Part shown: in pieces, positions 7,317-16,932 of the stretch
Layout: the number at the start of each line of letters is the position of its first letter
Numbering within the stretch: the stretch's first letter is position 1
NCBI GenBank assembly: GCA_015056155.1
Contig: SVGU01000006.1
Span: forward strand, 1-59,466
Origin: Clostridiales bacterium
Lineage (GTDB): Bacteria > Bacillota > Clostridia > Christensenellales > Aristaeellaceae
Direction of reading: 5' to 3'
Length of the DNA: 59,466 nt
Made by a program: the position numbers and the translations under genes
The notes under the pieces: model-generated
Database searches by the model: none
Told to the model about the DNA's origin: nothing
The model's input: only the letters and a program-made list of their open reading frames with translations

Positions 7317-9827
7317 ATGAAGCAATTCAATGTGACCGGGATGACCTGTGCGGCATGCAGTGCACGGGTCGAGAAGGCCGTGAAGCAGGTCCCGGGCGTG
7401 ACGGGCGTGTCGGTGTCGCTGCTGACCAACGCCATGGGCGTGGAAGGCACGGCGGACGATGCGGCGATCATCAAGGCCGTGACGGACGCGGGCTACGGCG
7501 CCTCCCCAAAGGACGGAAGCCGCCAGCCGGCTGAAAACGCGGCGGACCCGCTGGCGGATCGCGATACGCCGGTGCTGCGCCGCCGTCTGGTCTGGTCGCT
7601 GGGGTTCCTGCTGGTGCTGATGTACGTTTCGATGGGCCATGTGATGTGGGGCTGGCCGCTGCCTGCTGTGCTGGCGGAAAATGCGCTGGCCATCGCGCTG
7701 CTGGAAATGGTTCTGACGGCGATCGTGATGATCATCAACCAGAAATTCTTCATCAGCGGCTTCAAGTCGCTGTGGAAGCGCTCGCCGAACATGGATACGC
7801 TGGTGGCGCTGGGGTCGATGGCCTCCTTCGGGTACAGCCTGTGGATGACCTTCGCCATGACCCACGCGCAGCTGCATGCGCCGGAAACCGTGCACCACTA
7901 TCTGCATGGCTTCTACTATGAATCCGCCGCGATGATCCTGACGCTGATCACCGTCGGCAAGATGCTGGAGGCGCGCAGCAAGGGCAAGACGACCGACGCG
8001 CTCCGGTCGCTGATGAAGCTCGCGCCGCAGACGGCGACGATCATCGTCAACGGCAAGGAACAGACTGTGCCTGTCGGGCAGGTCAAGAAGGGCGATGTGT
8101 TCGTCGTCCGTCCGGGCGAGAGCATCCCGGTGGACGGCGTGGTGATTGAGGGCTTCTCCTCGGTCAATGAGGCGGCGCTGACGGGCGAGAGCATCCCGGT
8201 GGACAAGGCAGTCGGCGACGCGGTGTCTGCGGCGACGGTGAACGCCAGCGGCTTCCTGCGGTGCGAAGCGACCCGCGTGGGCGAGGATACGACGCTGAGC
8301 CAGATCATCCGCATGGTGTCGGACGCAGCGGCCACCAAAGCGCCCATCGCGAAGATCGCGGACCGGGTCAGCGGCGTGTTCGTGCCGGTGGTGATGTCTA
8401 TCGCGGCAGTGACCTTCGCGGTGTGGATGCTGATCGACCCGGACGTGGGCCACGCCCTGTCCCGCGCGATCTCCGTGCTGGTCATCAGCTGTCCCTGTGC
8501 GCTGGGCCTGGCGACGCCGGTGGCGATCATGGTCGGCAGCGGCATGGGCGCGAAGAACGGCGTGCTGTTCAAGACCGCATCGAGCCTTGAGGCGGCGGGG
8601 CGCGTGCAGATCGTCGCGCTGGACAAGACCGGTACCATCACCAGCGGCGAGCCGAGGGTGACGGATGTGCTCCCTGCGGACGGTGTGACGGAGGCTGAGC
8701 TGCTCAGAGATGCGGCTGCGCTGGAGAAGCGCTCGGAGCATCCGCTGGCAAGGGCTGTCATGACGCATGCGGAGGGTATGGAGCTGCCGGAGGTGTCTGA
8801 TTTCCGCGCGCTGCCGGGCAACGGACTGACGGCTGTGCTGGACGGAAACACGCTGGCGGGCGGCAATCTCGCGTTCATTTCGGGCCGCGCCGATGTCTCC
8901 GGCGAGCTGCGCATGCAGGCGGACGATCTCGCGGCCAACGGCAAAACGCCGCTGTTCTTCGCCCGCGACCGGAAGCTGCTGGGCGTGATCGCAGTGGCGG
9001 ATATGGTCAAGGAGGACAGTCCCTGCGCCGTGCGCGAGCTGCAGGGGATGGGCATCCGGGTCGTGATGCTGACCGGCGACAACGAGCGGACTGCCCAGGC
9101 AGTCGGCCAGCAGGCAGGCGTGGATCAGGTGATCGCCGGCGTGAAGCCGGACGGGAAGGAAGCGGTCATCCGTCAATTGGCGGAGGCGGGCCGCGTGGCG
9201 ATGGTCGGCGACGGCATCAACGACGCGCCTGCGCTGACCCGCGCGGACGTGGGCATCGCCATCGGCGCAGGCACGGATGTGGCGATCGACGCGGCGGACG
9301 TGGTGCTCATGCACAGCCGCCTGACGGATGTTTCCGCTGCGATCCGCCTGAGCCGTGCGACGCTGCGGTCGATCCATCAGAATCTGTTCTGGGCCTTCTG
9401 CTACAATGTGCTGGGTATTCCGCTGGCTGCAGGCGTGTTCGCAGGGCTCCTGGGCTGGGAGCTGAGCCCCATGTTCGGTGCGGCGGCGATGTCCCTGTCC
9501 AGCTTCTGCGTCGTGTCCAATGCGCTGCGGCTGAACCTGCTGCGGATGCATGACGCCAGGCACGACCGCGCCATCCGCCCGGTGGAGCTGCCGCATATTG
9601 AGCTGCCCAAGCCTGCGATGACCCGGACGATGCACATCGAGGGCATGATGTGCGGCCACTGCGAGGCGATGGTGAAGCGTGTGCTGGAGGGGCTTGACGG
9701 CGTGTTGGAAGCCACGGCGAGCCACACGGCGGGCACGGCGGTCATCACGCTGTCTGCACCGGTGGATGAAGCCCTTCTCCGCAAGGTCGTGGAGGACGAG
9801 GACTACACGGTGCTGTCTATCGAGTAA
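7317..9827 (+). CDS. copA: Copper-exporting P1B-type ATPase
   Basis: This 836-residue membrane pump exports Cu(I) at the cost of ATP. In order it has an N-terminal heavy-metal domain with GMTCAAC (Cys 11 and 14), membrane helices, the actuator motif TGES, the transport motif CPC (about 392-394), the phosphorylation site DKTGT (about 436), the hinge [10 protein letters not shown], final helices, and a second heavy-metal domain at the very C terminus with MMCGHC (about 779-782). The C-terminal metal domain looks like a CopZ-type chaperone fused on. It is expressed with csoR and followed by a strong terminator. Confidence 0.96.
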   Translation: MKQFNVTGMTCAACSARVEKAVKQVPGVTGVSVSLLTNAMGVEGTADDAAIIKAVTDAGYGASPKDGSRQPAENAADPLADRDTPVLRRRLVWSLGFLLVLMYVSMGHVMWGWPLPAVLAENALAIALLEMVLTAIVMIINQKFFISGFKSLWKRSPNMDTLVALGSMASFGYSLWMTFAMTHAQLHAPETVHHYLHGFYYESAAMILTLITVGKMLEARSKGKTTDALRSLMKLAPQTATIIVNGKEQTVPVGQVKKGDVFVVRPGESIPVDGVVIEGFSSVNEAALTGESIPVDKAVGDAVSAATVNASGFLRCEATRVGEDTTLSQIIRMVSDAAATKAPIAKIADRVSGVFVPVVMSIAAVTFAVWMLIDPDVGHALSRAISVLVISCPCALGLATPVAIMVGSGMGAKNGVLFKTASSLEAAGRVQIVALDKTGTITSGEPRVTDVLPADGVTEAELLRDAAALEKRSEHPLARAVMTHAEGMELPEVSDFRALPGNGLTAVLDGNTLAGGNLAFISGRADVSGELRMQADDLAANGKTPLFFARDRKLLGVIAVADMVKEDSPCAVRELQGMGIRVVMLTGDNERTAQAVGQQAGVDQVIAGVKPDGKEAVIRQLAEAGRVAMVGDGINDAPALTRADVGIAIGAGTDVAIDAADVVLMHSRLTDVSAAIRLSRATLRSIHQNLFWAFCYNVLGIPLAAGVFAGLLGWELSPMFGAAAMSLSSFCVVSNALRLNLLRMHDARHDRAIRPVELPHIELPKPAMTRTMHIEGMMCGHCEAMVKRVLEGLDGVLEATASHTAGTAVITLSAPVDEALLRKVVEDEDYTVLSIE

Positions 9828-9837
9828 GAGATCATAC

Positions 9838-9872
9838 AGACCCGGGAGCAGAGCATGCTTCCGGGTCTTTTT
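9838..9872 (+). terminator. Terminator after copA
   Basis: The stem AGACCCGG/CCGGGTCT is followed by TTTTT, 10 bases after the copA stop. Confidence 0.9.
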
Positions 9873-9964
9873 GGCTTCATTGACATGCTTCGCGCCCGTA
9901 ATCGACGCAGAAACCCATCCATATGCCGTATCCTTCCACACACAGAAACCGAGGAGGAATGGAC

Positions 9965-12331
9965 ATGGCGGAGATGGTGCTGAGGCAGCGGAGGCGCAGC
10001 AAGGATCGGATGCTGGACGAAAAAAGGCGGATCCCGCTGCCCACACGTGAGCAGGTCGGAGCGATTGCCCTTTCAGCCTGCGAGGCTGCGCCCGGGCTGC
10101 TACTGGCGATGGCGGACCTGCTGGCGATCCCCTCATGGCTTCACGGGGCGTACTGCATCGCGCTGGCGGCACAGGGAAAAGCGGTCTGGAAGCCTCTGGC
10201 GGGCGCGCTCGCGGCGATGCTGCTGCGCTTGCTGAGCGGCGTTGATCCCCGGTGGGAGGGGCTGATCGGCATGCTGCTTCTGCTGGGAGCGCCGTGGGTG
10301 GTGCATGGCCGTGGCAACCTGGCGCTCATGGGCTTCACGGCGCTCACGTCCCTGCCGGTGGTCGTTGCGGGGGCGCTGGGCACGACGGCGCAGGAAATGA
10401 TCACGGCGTTTGCTTCCGGGGTGATCAGCGCGCTGGCAGCGCCGCTGATGTACAGGGGGAGCCGTGCGCTGGACGAGCTTCGCCGCGGTTCGGATGCGCA
10501 TTGCCTGGAAAGCATGGAAGCGCGGCTGTGTGCTGGGTTTCTCGTCGCGATGCTGCTGTGCGGCGGTGCGCGGCTGATGGTCGCCGGGGTCAATACCGGC
10601 ATGCTGCTGGCAGCGAGCCTTGTGCTGCTGGCAGGGCTTCTGCTGGGGGCAGGCGCGGGCTGTGCGGCGGGGATGATCGCCGGGATGGCGCTGGCGCTGC
10701 AGGGACTCCCGGTGATGCTGTCTGTCGCGCTGGCGCTGGGCGGCTTTCTTGCGGGGATCGTCCATGCGCTGGGGCGGCGATGGCTGTCCTGTGCGGCTTT
10801 TCTCCTGGGCGGACTGCTGCCGCTGCTGCTGTCGGGGGCTGCGGGGCTGGGCTGCGGGGCTGCCATCGTGATGGCGGCATCCGGATGCGCGCTTCTTCCC
10901 CGCGCTTCCTTTGAAGTCTGTCAGGCGGCGGCGCGAAGGCTCCTGCCCGTGCAATCTGCGCCGGGGGACGCATATGCGGCGTCGATGCTTGCCGCGTGGG
11001 AGAAGACCGTCGATGCGATGGCGCTGGCGGTGCCGTCCCCCGTGGGAGAATCGGCGGCAAGGTCGCCGGCTTGGTGGGAGCGGCATCTGTGTGAGGGCTG
11101 TCCGGAAGTCGATGTGTGCGGCTGTATGAACACGGAGCACGCGGCGGAGCGGGCGGAAAGCGTCTGGGACTGCCGTGAGGCGGACGAGCCCATCTGGCAG
11201 GACGCGCTGGAGCAGCTGCGTGGTCTTGGCTGTCAGCGGCTGTACTATCTGTGGCAGAACATGACCTTTCTCCGGCAGGAGGATGCGGCAGAACGGCGGC
11301 ACATCCGCCGGGCAGTCAGCCAGCGGGACATGCTCATCACGCATCTGACAGCCATGGCAGGTGCAGCACGGCGCTTCGCTATGCTGTCCGGCGGCGAAAG
11401 CTGGTGGGACGACGTCACGGCCAGGAGGATCCGGCGCGAGCTGGCAGACCGGGCGCTGCCGGTTCGGCTGGCATGGGTGCGGCGGGTGCAGGGACATGCG
11501 CTGGCGTCCTTTGAGCTCAGATTCATCACCGGCGCAAGGCGGCAGGCGGAAGAGCTTGCCCTCATCGCGGCAGAGGCGGTGGGGGCGCCGATGGAGGTCG
11601 TGCGGGTCGACGGCGACCGCGTGAGCCTGGCGGAAATGCCGCTGCTGATGGTCAGCCATGGCGTGTGCAGCGCCGCGATCGGAGCGGAGGCTGACGGGCA
11701 ATGTGTCTGCGGTGACACTGCCTGGTGCGGTCGGCTGCAGGATGGACGGTGCATGGCAGCGTTGTCGGACGGAATGGGCCATGGCGAAAGGGCGGCGCTG
11801 GCTTCCCGGCAGACGGTGGAGCTGCTGCGCCTTTGCCTGGACGCAGGCTATACGCGCCGTCAGACGCTCACGGCCGTCAACGGCATGATGCTCCTGAGCG
11901 GCCATGGCGAGCGCTTCACGACGGTCGATCTGCTCACCATTGACCTGTGGAGCGGTCAGGCGGCGCTGGACAAGCTGGGTGCAGCTGGCAGCTGGGTGTA
12001 TCAGCAGGGAGAGCTGCGGCAGATGACGGGCGATGCGCTGCCGCTAGGGATCATCGAGAACGTGGAGAGCCGGGAATGCGGGCTGCGGCTGCGCGACGGC
12101 GATGCAGTGATCCTCCTGACCGATGGTGTGGAGGAGGCGTTTCCCTCCCGGCAGGCGCTGGAGGAGGCGGTGTGGCTGGCGCTTGGCGAGGATACGTCGC
12201 AGATGGCTGCGGAATGCCTCCTGAAAGCTGCGGAGGACGCAGAACCGGGGCGTCTGAGAGATGACATGACGGTCGTGTTCATCCGTATTCACACATCAGG
12301 TGCTGTACAATCGATGGATTCTGTATTATAA
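9965..12331 (+). CDS. spoIIE: Stage II sporulation protein E, serine phosphatase
   Basis: SpoIIE dephosphorylates SpoIIAA to activate sigma-F in the forespore and associates with the polar septum. This protein has 788 residues, close to the usual length of about 800. The N-terminal half has roughly ten hydrophobic segments (about residues 35-320), a central linker region follows, and the PP2C-type phosphatase is at about 595-785 with ALSDGMGHGERAAL, FTTVDLLTIDLWSG, DAVILLTDGVEEAF and LRDDMTVVFI. These supply the metal-binding Asp residues. I chose the ATG at 9965 after GAGGAGG; an ATG at 9959 is too close to it. A gap of 39 bases separates it from the potassium uptake genes. I found no convincing Spo0A box upstream. 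Confidence 0.95.
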   Translation: MAEMVLRQRRRSKDRMLDEKRRIPLPTREQVGAIALSACEAAPGLLLAMADLLAIPSWLHGAYCIALAAQGKAVWKPLAGALAAMLLRLLSGVDPRWEGLIGMLLLLGAPWVVHGRGNLALMGFTALTSLPVVVAGALGTTAQEMITAFASGVISALAAPLMYRGSRALDELRRGSDAHCLESMEARLCAGFLVAMLLCGGARLMVAGVNTGMLLAASLVLLAGLLLGAGAGCAAGMIAGMALALQGLPVMLSVALALGGFLAGIVHALGRRWLSCAAFLLGGLLPLLLSGAAGLGCGAAIVMAASGCALLPRASFEVCQAAARRLLPVQSAPGDAYAASMLAAWEKTVDAMALAVPSPVGESAARSPAWWERHLCEGCPEVDVCGCMNTEHAAERAESVWDCREADEPIWQDALEQLRGLGCQRLYYLWQNMTFLRQEDAAERRHIRRAVSQRDMLITHLTAMAGAARRFAMLSGGESWWDDVTARRIRRELADRALPVRLAWVRRVQGHALASFELRFITGARRQAEELALIAAEAVGAPMEVVRVDGDRVSLAEMPLLMVSHGVCSAAIGAEADGQCVCGDTAWCGRLQDGRCMAALSDGMGHGERAALASRQTVELLRLCLDAGYTRRQTLTAVNGMMLLSGHGERFTTVDLLTIDLWSGQAALDKLGAAGSWVYQQGELRQMTGDALPLGIIENVESRECGLRLRDGDAVILLTDGVEEAFPSRQALEEAVWLALGEDTSQMAAECLLKAAEDAEPGRLRDDMTVVFIRIHTSGAVQSMDSVL

Positions 12332-12370
12332 TCAGGAAGGTACGATTGGATGCAATGAGGAGGTTGTGAT

Positions 12371-13735
12371 ATGCCTAAGCAGCATGGCAAGGAAGCAGAG
12401 CCGATCCGCCCGGAATGTATCATGTGTTTCGGCTTCCTGGTGCTGATCCTGATCGGTGCGCTGCTCTTGTCTCTACCGGCAGCAACTGTCACAGGAGAGT
12501 CCATCGGGATCGGCAGCGGACTGTTTACCGCAACGAGTGCGGTCTGTGTGACAGGTCTTGTTGCTGTCGACACAGGAACGACTTTTTCGCTGTTTGGGCA
12601 GCTTGTGCTGCTGTCCCTGATACAGATCGGCGGTCTGGGCTTCATGGCGTTTGCGACGCTGGTGATGGTCGCCTTTGGAAAGCGCATCACGCTGCGGGAA
12701 AGGATACTGCTCAGGGAATCGCTGAACACGACAACCCTGAGCGGGATCGTACGTCTGACGATCTGGTATGGCCTTATGGCGCTGGCGATCGAAGGGGGCG
12801 GTGCGCTCCTGCTGGCGATCCGCTTCGTGCCGGAGTTTGGCTGGACAAGGGGACTGTATTACAGCTTCTGGCATGCTGTGAGCGCTTTTTGCAATGCAGG
12901 ATTTGACCTGTTCGGCGGGTATGCCAGCCTGACGGCGTTCCAGCAGGATCCGCTGGTGCTGCTGGTTATTGCCGGCCTCATCATCCTTGGAGGAACCGGC
13001 TTTGCGGTGATCTCGGAGGTGCTGGCAGCACGAATGCAGTGGGGGCGGTTTTCGCTGCATGCGAAGCTCGCCCTGATCATGACAGGTGTGCTGCTGGCCG
13101 TGGGGACGCTGTTCTTCGCTTTGACAGAATGGACGAACCCTGCCACGCTGGGTGCAGTGAAGGGGACGGAGAACAAGCTCCTGAACGCATTCTTTCAATC
13201 CGTCACGATGCGAACGGCAGGGTTCAACTCAGTTGATCTGGCAGCGCTGACCGATGGGTCGAAGCTTTTGTCTGCATTGCTGATGCTGGTGGGCGCCAAC
13301 CCCGCATCCACTGGCGGCGGAATGAAGACGACGACGGTCGCAGTGCTGGGACTGGCGGTCTGGACTGTGATCCGGGGCAGAGATGAGGTCACGGTACTGG
13401 GCAGGAGGCTGCCCAACGGACTGGTGCAGCGGTCGCTGGCGGTCATCGTTGTGACGCTCACGGTGTTCTGCACCGGCATGCTTGTGCTGACACTGGCGGA
13501 AAAGGGAAGCGTACCGTTTGTTGACCTGATGTTCGAGGCTGCGTCGGCGATCGGTACGGTCGGCGTTTCGGCTGCCGGGACCCCCCGACTGACCGTGACC
13601 AGCAGAACGGTACTGATCCCGATGATGTTCCTTGGGCGAGTCGGCCCGCTTACGCTGGCGCTTGCGCTGGCGAACAGACAGGGCAATGGTAAAAGCAGAT
13701 TGCGTTTCCCGGAAGAAAATGTGACGATCGGATAA
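12371..13735 (+). CDS. ktrB: TrkH/KtrB-type potassium uptake channel subunit
   Basis: This is the K+-translocating membrane subunit, 454 residues, usual for KtrB. The four selectivity-loop regions are recognisable: TSAVCVTGLVAVDTG (P1), SAFCNAGFDLFGG (P2), MRTAGFNSVDL (P3) and AIGTVGVSAAGTP (P4). The start follows GAGGAGG. The RCK-domain partner follows after 14 bases, giving a complete KtrAB-like system. No c-di-AMP riboswitch fits in the 39-base upstream gap. Confidence 0.93.
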   Translation: MPKQHGKEAEPIRPECIMCFGFLVLILIGALLLSLPAATVTGESIGIGSGLFTATSAVCVTGLVAVDTGTTFSLFGQLVLLSLIQIGGLGFMAFATLVMVAFGKRITLRERILLRESLNTTTLSGIVRLTIWYGLMALAIEGGGALLLAIRFVPEFGWTRGLYYSFWHAVSAFCNAGFDLFGGYASLTAFQQDPLVLLVIAGLIILGGTGFAVISEVLAARMQWGRFSLHAKLALIMTGVLLAVGTLFFALTEWTNPATLGAVKGTENKLLNAFFQSVTMRTAGFNSVDLAALTDGSKLLSALLMLVGANPASTGGGMKTTTVAVLGLAVWTVIRGRDEVTVLGRRLPNGLVQRSLAVIVVTLTVFCTGMLVLTLAEKGSVPFVDLMFEAASAIGTVGVSAAGTPRLTVTSRTVLIPMMFLGRVGPLTLALALANRQGNGKSRLRFPEENVTIG

Positions 13736-13749
13736 GGAAGTGTCATACG

Positions 13750-14403
13750 ATGAAAAACAGGAAGAAGCAGTATATCGTGATGGGCCTGGGAAGATTCGGC
13801 GCAAGTGTCGCCCTTCATCTGAGCGCGATGGGACATGAGGTGCTGGCGGTGGACTGTGATGAGAATCTCGTGCACGCAGTCGCCCCGCATGTGACGCAGG
13901 CCATACAGGCGGACGCGACGGATGAAACAGCGCTGGCGGAGATGGACGTGGGCAGCTTTGATGCGGCGGTGGTCGCCATCGGCACCAACACCCGGGACAG
14001 CATTCTCGTGACCGTGCTGTGCAAGGAGGCAGGCGTGCCGCTGGTGGTCGCCAAGGCGGTCGATGACCTGCATGCCAAGGTGCTGCGCAAGGTCGGAGCA
14101 GACCGGGTCGTATTCCCGGAGCGGGATATGGGGCAGCGCGTGGCGAGAACGCTGGACACGCCCAATATCATCGAATTGCTCGAGTTGTCAGGGGATTACC
14201 GGGTCGCGGAGATCGTTGCGCCGGAAAGATGGTGCGGACGAACGCTGCAGGACGTTAATGTCCGGCGGGATTACGGCCTGTCCGTCATCGGCATCCGGCG
14301 GGGAGCGGAATTCATCGCGTCGCCCGGAGCGGATACGGCCCTGCGCATCGGGGACATTCTGCTGGTGCTGGGCAGGGTAAAGGATATCGAGAAGATGCAA
14401 TGA
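13750..14403 (+). CDS. ktrA: Ktr/Trk system regulatory RCK protein
   Basis: This cytoplasmic gating subunit for KtrB has 217 residues. An N-terminal RCK_N Rossmann domain shows GLGRFGASVALHL and the acidic VDCDEN nucleotide contact. An RCK_C domain follows (about residues 135-217, ending LLVLGRVKDIEKM), where KtrA proteins bind nucleotides or c-di-AMP. It is directly downstream of ktrB. Its stop overlaps an ATG of the next frame, which suggests the hydrolase gene is in the same transcript. Confidence 0.93.
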   Translation: MKNRKKQYIVMGLGRFGASVALHLSAMGHEVLAVDCDENLVHAVAPHVTQAIQADATDETALAEMDVGSFDAAVVAIGTNTRDSILVTVLCKEAGVPLVVAKAVDDLHAKVLRKVGADRVVFPERDMGQRVARTLDTPNIIELLELSGDYRVAEIVAPERWCGRTLQDVNVRRDYGLSVIGIRRGAEFIASPGADTALRIGDILLVLGRVKDIEKMQ

Positions 14404-14420
14404 CAGGGGGTCAGAGGGCG

Positions 14421-15194
14421 ATGAAGACACGGCCTGAGCGGGATTTCACGGACGCGGCATGCCAGCCGTTTCATATGGAAGGCGGCGAGCACGGCGTGCT
14501 GCTGCTGCATGGGTTCACCGGCAGTGCGGCGCATATGCGGCTGCTGGGCGAGGGATTGCACCGGCGTGGCTTCACGGTGGAGGCGATCAACCTGCCCGGG
14601 CATGCGCAGTCGATGGAAGCGATGGCCCGGTCGGGCTGGCAGGACTGGCTGGATGCGGCAAAGGAGGCCTTCCTGCGGCTTGAAAAGCGCTGCACATATA
14701 CCAGCGTGGCGGGGCTGAGCATGGGCGGATGCCTGGCGCTGCTGATCGCAGAGACGCTGCATCCGTCGGCTGTGGCGGCCATCAGTGCGCCCATGGGCGT
14801 GAAGAATCCGCTCCTGCCCTTTGCGGGGATCGCCGCACCCTTTGTTCGCCACATCATGTGGCGCAGCCGGGAGGACTCGCCCAATCCGCTGGACGACCGC
14901 TACGACTACGGCTATCCGGGATTCCCGACCCGCTGCGGCAGCGACCTGAACCGCCTCATCCGCATGGCGCGGCAGGACCTGCATGCAGTCCAGTGCCCGG
15001 TCCTGGTCGTGCAGAGCCATCAGGACGAAACGATTTCCGCCGACAGCGCGGAGATCATCCTGCAGGGGGTGAGCAGCGAAGCGGGTGTGCTCTGGCTGGA
15101 GGGCGTCCCGCATGTGTGCACGATCTCCCGCGAGCACGACCGGATCGCAGAAGCCTGCGCGTCGGCTTTCCGCAAGGCTGAGGGCAGGGAATAA
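14421..15194 (+). CDS. Alpha/beta hydrolase, carboxylesterase-like
   Basis: The cytoplasmic hydrolase has 257 residues. LLLHGFTGSAAHM forms the oxyanion region, GLSMGG carries the nucleophilic Ser, HQDET the acid and GVPHV the catalytic His. The size and motifs resemble Est30-type carboxylesterases or monoacylglycerol lipases. I chose the ATG at 14421, 10 bases after AGGGGG; the ATG at 14400, which overlaps the ktrA stop, is an alternative that adds seven residues. The substrate is unknown. Confidence 0.85.
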   Translation: MKTRPERDFTDAACQPFHMEGGEHGVLLLHGFTGSAAHMRLLGEGLHRRGFTVEAINLPGHAQSMEAMARSGWQDWLDAAKEAFLRLEKRCTYTSVAGLSMGGCLALLIAETLHPSAVAAISAPMGVKNPLLPFAGIAAPFVRHIMWRSREDSPNPLDDRYDYGYPGFPTRCGSDLNRLIRMARQDLHAVQCPVLVVQSHQDETISADSAEIILQGVSSEAGVLWLEGVPHVCTISREHDRIAEACASAFRKAEGRE

Positions 15195-15201
15195 CCGCAT
15201 A

Positions 15202-15240
15202 CGAAAACACCATGGCCGATAATGACCATGGTGTTGTTCT
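15202..15240. terminator. Bidirectional terminator between convergent genes
   Basis: A perfect 10-bp stem AACACCATGG/CCATGGTGTT is followed by GTTCTTT on the plus strand and flanked by AAAA on the other side. It serves the hydrolase gene and the GNAT gene. Confidence 0.75.
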
Positions 15241-15247
15241 TTGCATA

Positions 15248-15778
15248 TCAGGGGAGGGCAATGTCATAGCGCTGCACAACGAAGCTGGATTCCTCGCCGC
15301 GAATGGAATCAAGGTACACGCCGCCGTTGGCGAGGATGGCTTTGCGGCTGCCGGTGTTCGTGTCCACGCAGACGAGCCGCACGCGGTCGAGCCCGAGCTT
15401 GTCTGCTTCCGCGAGCGTCAGGCGGAGCAGCTCCTTCGCATAGCCGCGCCGGCGCTCGTCCGGCCGCACGGAGTACCCGATGTGGGAAGCGAACTCCGCG
15501 TCATCGTCGTCATAAGCGAGGGCGTGGCGCAGCACGCTGCAGCCGACGAGCCTGCCGTCCACCTCCCGGAAAGCCAGGAACCAGGAGATCTTCCCGGCCA
15601 TGGACCGGCAGAAGGCGAGCCACGCATGGACGGAGGGAAATCCCTCCAGATGATCCAGGCCGGGGATCCGCTCGGCGGATGCGGTCACGCGGGGCCTGTC
15701 TGCAGGAAAGGCATCCCGGTATGCAGCGATCTGATCCGCATAAACCTCGCTGACCCTGACAAGACGGATATCATCCAA
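15248..15778 (-). CDS. GNAT-family N-acetyltransferase
   Basis: This acetyl-CoA-dependent acetyltransferase has 176 residues and the full GNAT fold. The GHIGYSVRP-like strand (SHIGYSVRPDERRRGYAKEL) contains the acetyl-CoA pyrophosphate loop RRRGYA, and LVCVDTNTGSRKAILANGG is the typical motif B. The pattern matches the predicted acetyltransferase group COG3981. It is 36 bases downstream of the DUF6062-like gene in a probable two-gene operon. The substrate is not predictable. Confidence 0.88.
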   Translation of the reverse strand: MDDIRLVRVSEVYADQIAAYRDAFPADRPRVTASAERIPGLDHLEGFPSVHAWLAFCRSMAGKISWFLAFREVDGRLVGCSVLRHALAYDDDDAEFASHIGYSVRPDERRRGYAKELLRLTLAEADKLGLDRVRLVCVDTNTGSRKAILANGGVYLDSIRGEESSFVVQRYDIALP

Positions 15779-15814
15779 GGGCGCTCCTCCTTTCCGGCAG
15801 GGTGAATACGACGA

Positions 15815-16594
15815 TCAATCCTTGGGGTTCGGCTCGGTGCCGACGCACCAGCCGCGGAGCTTGTTGACCGTGCGCTCCACCGCATCGCGGCTGTTCTTCC
15901 AGGGTTCGTCGTAGTAGCGGTAGTCAAACTTGCGGCAGAACCAGCTGACGTCCTCCTGCATGCGGTCGAAGTTCTCGATCGTCAGGCGGCAGACCGTGTC
16001 AGCAAAGGTTGCCACGGCGCTGCCGCTCATCTCGCGGGGCGCGAGCTTGAGCAGCTCTGCCGTATGGGGGATGCACATGCCCTTGCAGCTCTCGAACTTG
16101 CGGCGGAATTCCGAATCGTTCTGATACAGATGGAAGAAGGTGTGCAGGTAACGCCCCATGTTCTCTTCGATGGAATCGCAGACGATGCAGGTCTCTGTCA
16201 GCTCCTCCAGCCCTTCGGCGGCGTCCTCCATCAGCTTTGCGGGGCTGGGCGCCTTGCCGGTCAGACGGTCGAGGATGGACGCGCCGGATGCGCCCTTGGC
16301 GGCGTGCCTGATCTGCTTGCAGACCTTCTGCAGGCGCTCGCGGGTCTCATCCACATGGCTCTCCAGCATCAGCGCGTGGCCGAGGCGGTTGTCCATGGCA
16401 TAGAGCATCCGCTGATGGTTGCAGCAGAAGCCCTTCTTGTTGACCTGAATGCGGGTGTCCGGCTCCATCACGGATGCGCCCAGATAATGCTCCACCTCGC
16501 CCAGCTCATTCTTGCGGCGCAGTGCGCACAGAAAACATTCGCCGTCCAGCTTCATCGCGTCCCAGACAGGGATGGTGTCGATATGATACTTCAT
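15815..16594 (-). CDS. DUF6062-like cysteine-rich cytoplasmic protein
   Basis: The product has 259 residues and is mostly helical, with four Cys/His clusters: GECFLCAL near the N terminus, FCCNHQRML, CIVCDSIEEN in the middle, and GMCIPHTAELL. These pairs suggest one or two zinc sites. The order and spacing fit what I remember of DUF6062, a family of unknown function in Clostridia. I chose the ATG at 16594 after AGGAGG; the frame is open to 16618. It has its own promoter at 16684-16713 and is followed by the GNAT gene. Confidence 0.7.
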   Translation of the reverse strand: MKYHIDTIPVWDAMKLDGECFLCALRRKNELGEVEHYLGASVMEPDTRIQVNKKGFCCNHQRMLYAMDNRLGHALMLESHVDETRERLQKVCKQIRHAAKGASGASILDRLTGKAPSPAKLMEDAAEGLEELTETCIVCDSIEENMGRYLHTFFHLYQNDSEFRRKFESCKGMCIPHTAELLKLAPREMSGSAVATFADTVCRLTIENFDRMQEDVSWFCRKFDYRYYDEPWKNSRDAVERTVNKLRGWCVGTEPNPKD

Positions 16595-16683
16595 GAGTCC
16601 TCCTGCACTTCCTCTCATCTATGCTGCACGAGCAAGGCGGCTGATCTGCACCCGCTCGTCTATGCAGACTGCTGTGTAAGTTA

Positions 16684-16713
16684 AGTATAGCATATCACAC
16701 GCAGGTTTGTCAT
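16684..16713 (-). promoter_or_regulatory. Promoter of the DUF6062-GNAT operon
   Basis: On the minus strand, ATGACA and TATACT are separated by 18 bases, about 90 bases before the ATG. Confidence 0.6.
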
Positions 16714-16783
16714 CAGAAAAAACGCCCGGTGCGTGTCACCGGCTGCGCACAGGTGAGCATTTTTGACATATTCAGAAAAAAAG

Positions 16784-16802
16784 TTCGCGAAAAATTCGCG
16801 AA
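16784..16802 (+). repeat. Paired TTCGCGAA palindromes upstream of the BMP promoter
   Basis: Two identical 8-bp palindromes TTCGCGAA at 16784-16791 and 16795-16802 are 11 bases apart centre to centre, one helical turn. The second ends 5 bases before the -35 box at 16808. The arrangement looks like a regulator binding site; no regulator is encoded alongside. Confidence 0.55.
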
Positions 16803-16807
16803 ATGGC

Positions 16808-16836
16808 TTGCCTTTCTGGCGTTATCCTTGTACAAT
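16808..16836 (+). promoter_or_regulatory. Promoter of the BMP-type ABC importer operon
   Basis: TTGCCT and TACAAT are separated by 17 bases, about 97 bases before the substrate-binding protein gene. Confidence 0.7.
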
Positions 16837-16932
16837 TAGGAGTAGAGTCCCAGTTGCGGACTGGTCGTCCGAACGATCAGCTCCGGAAGGGATTCACACA
16901 TCCAGACCACATTCTTTAAGGAGGAAGCACCC
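16837..16932 (+). other. Untranslated leader of the importer operon
   Basis: About 90 bases separate the promoter from the ATG. A short perfect hairpin (CGGAC/GTCCG at 16857-16871) is visible, and AAGGAGG lies directly before the start. I looked for the conserved core of purine riboswitches and did not find it. Confidence 0.4.

Noticed and set aside
9873..9964. TTGACA at 9880-9885 as part of a Spo0A-type spoIIE promoter
   Set aside because: No -10 box lies at 17 or 21 bases spacing and no clear Spo0A box (TGTCGAA) is present, so I did not call a promoter.
6915..10172. Minus-strand reading frame of about 1085 codons
   Set aside because: Antisense to csoR and copA, rich in Arg and His, with no motifs. 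Similar long antisense frames at 5115-6896, 18136-19971, 48064-50187 and 54775-57450 were rejected for the same reason.
16837..16932. Possible purine riboswitch in the BMP importer leader
   Set aside because: The leader is only about 90 bases long and lacks the conserved loops of purine aptamers; only a short hairpin is present.
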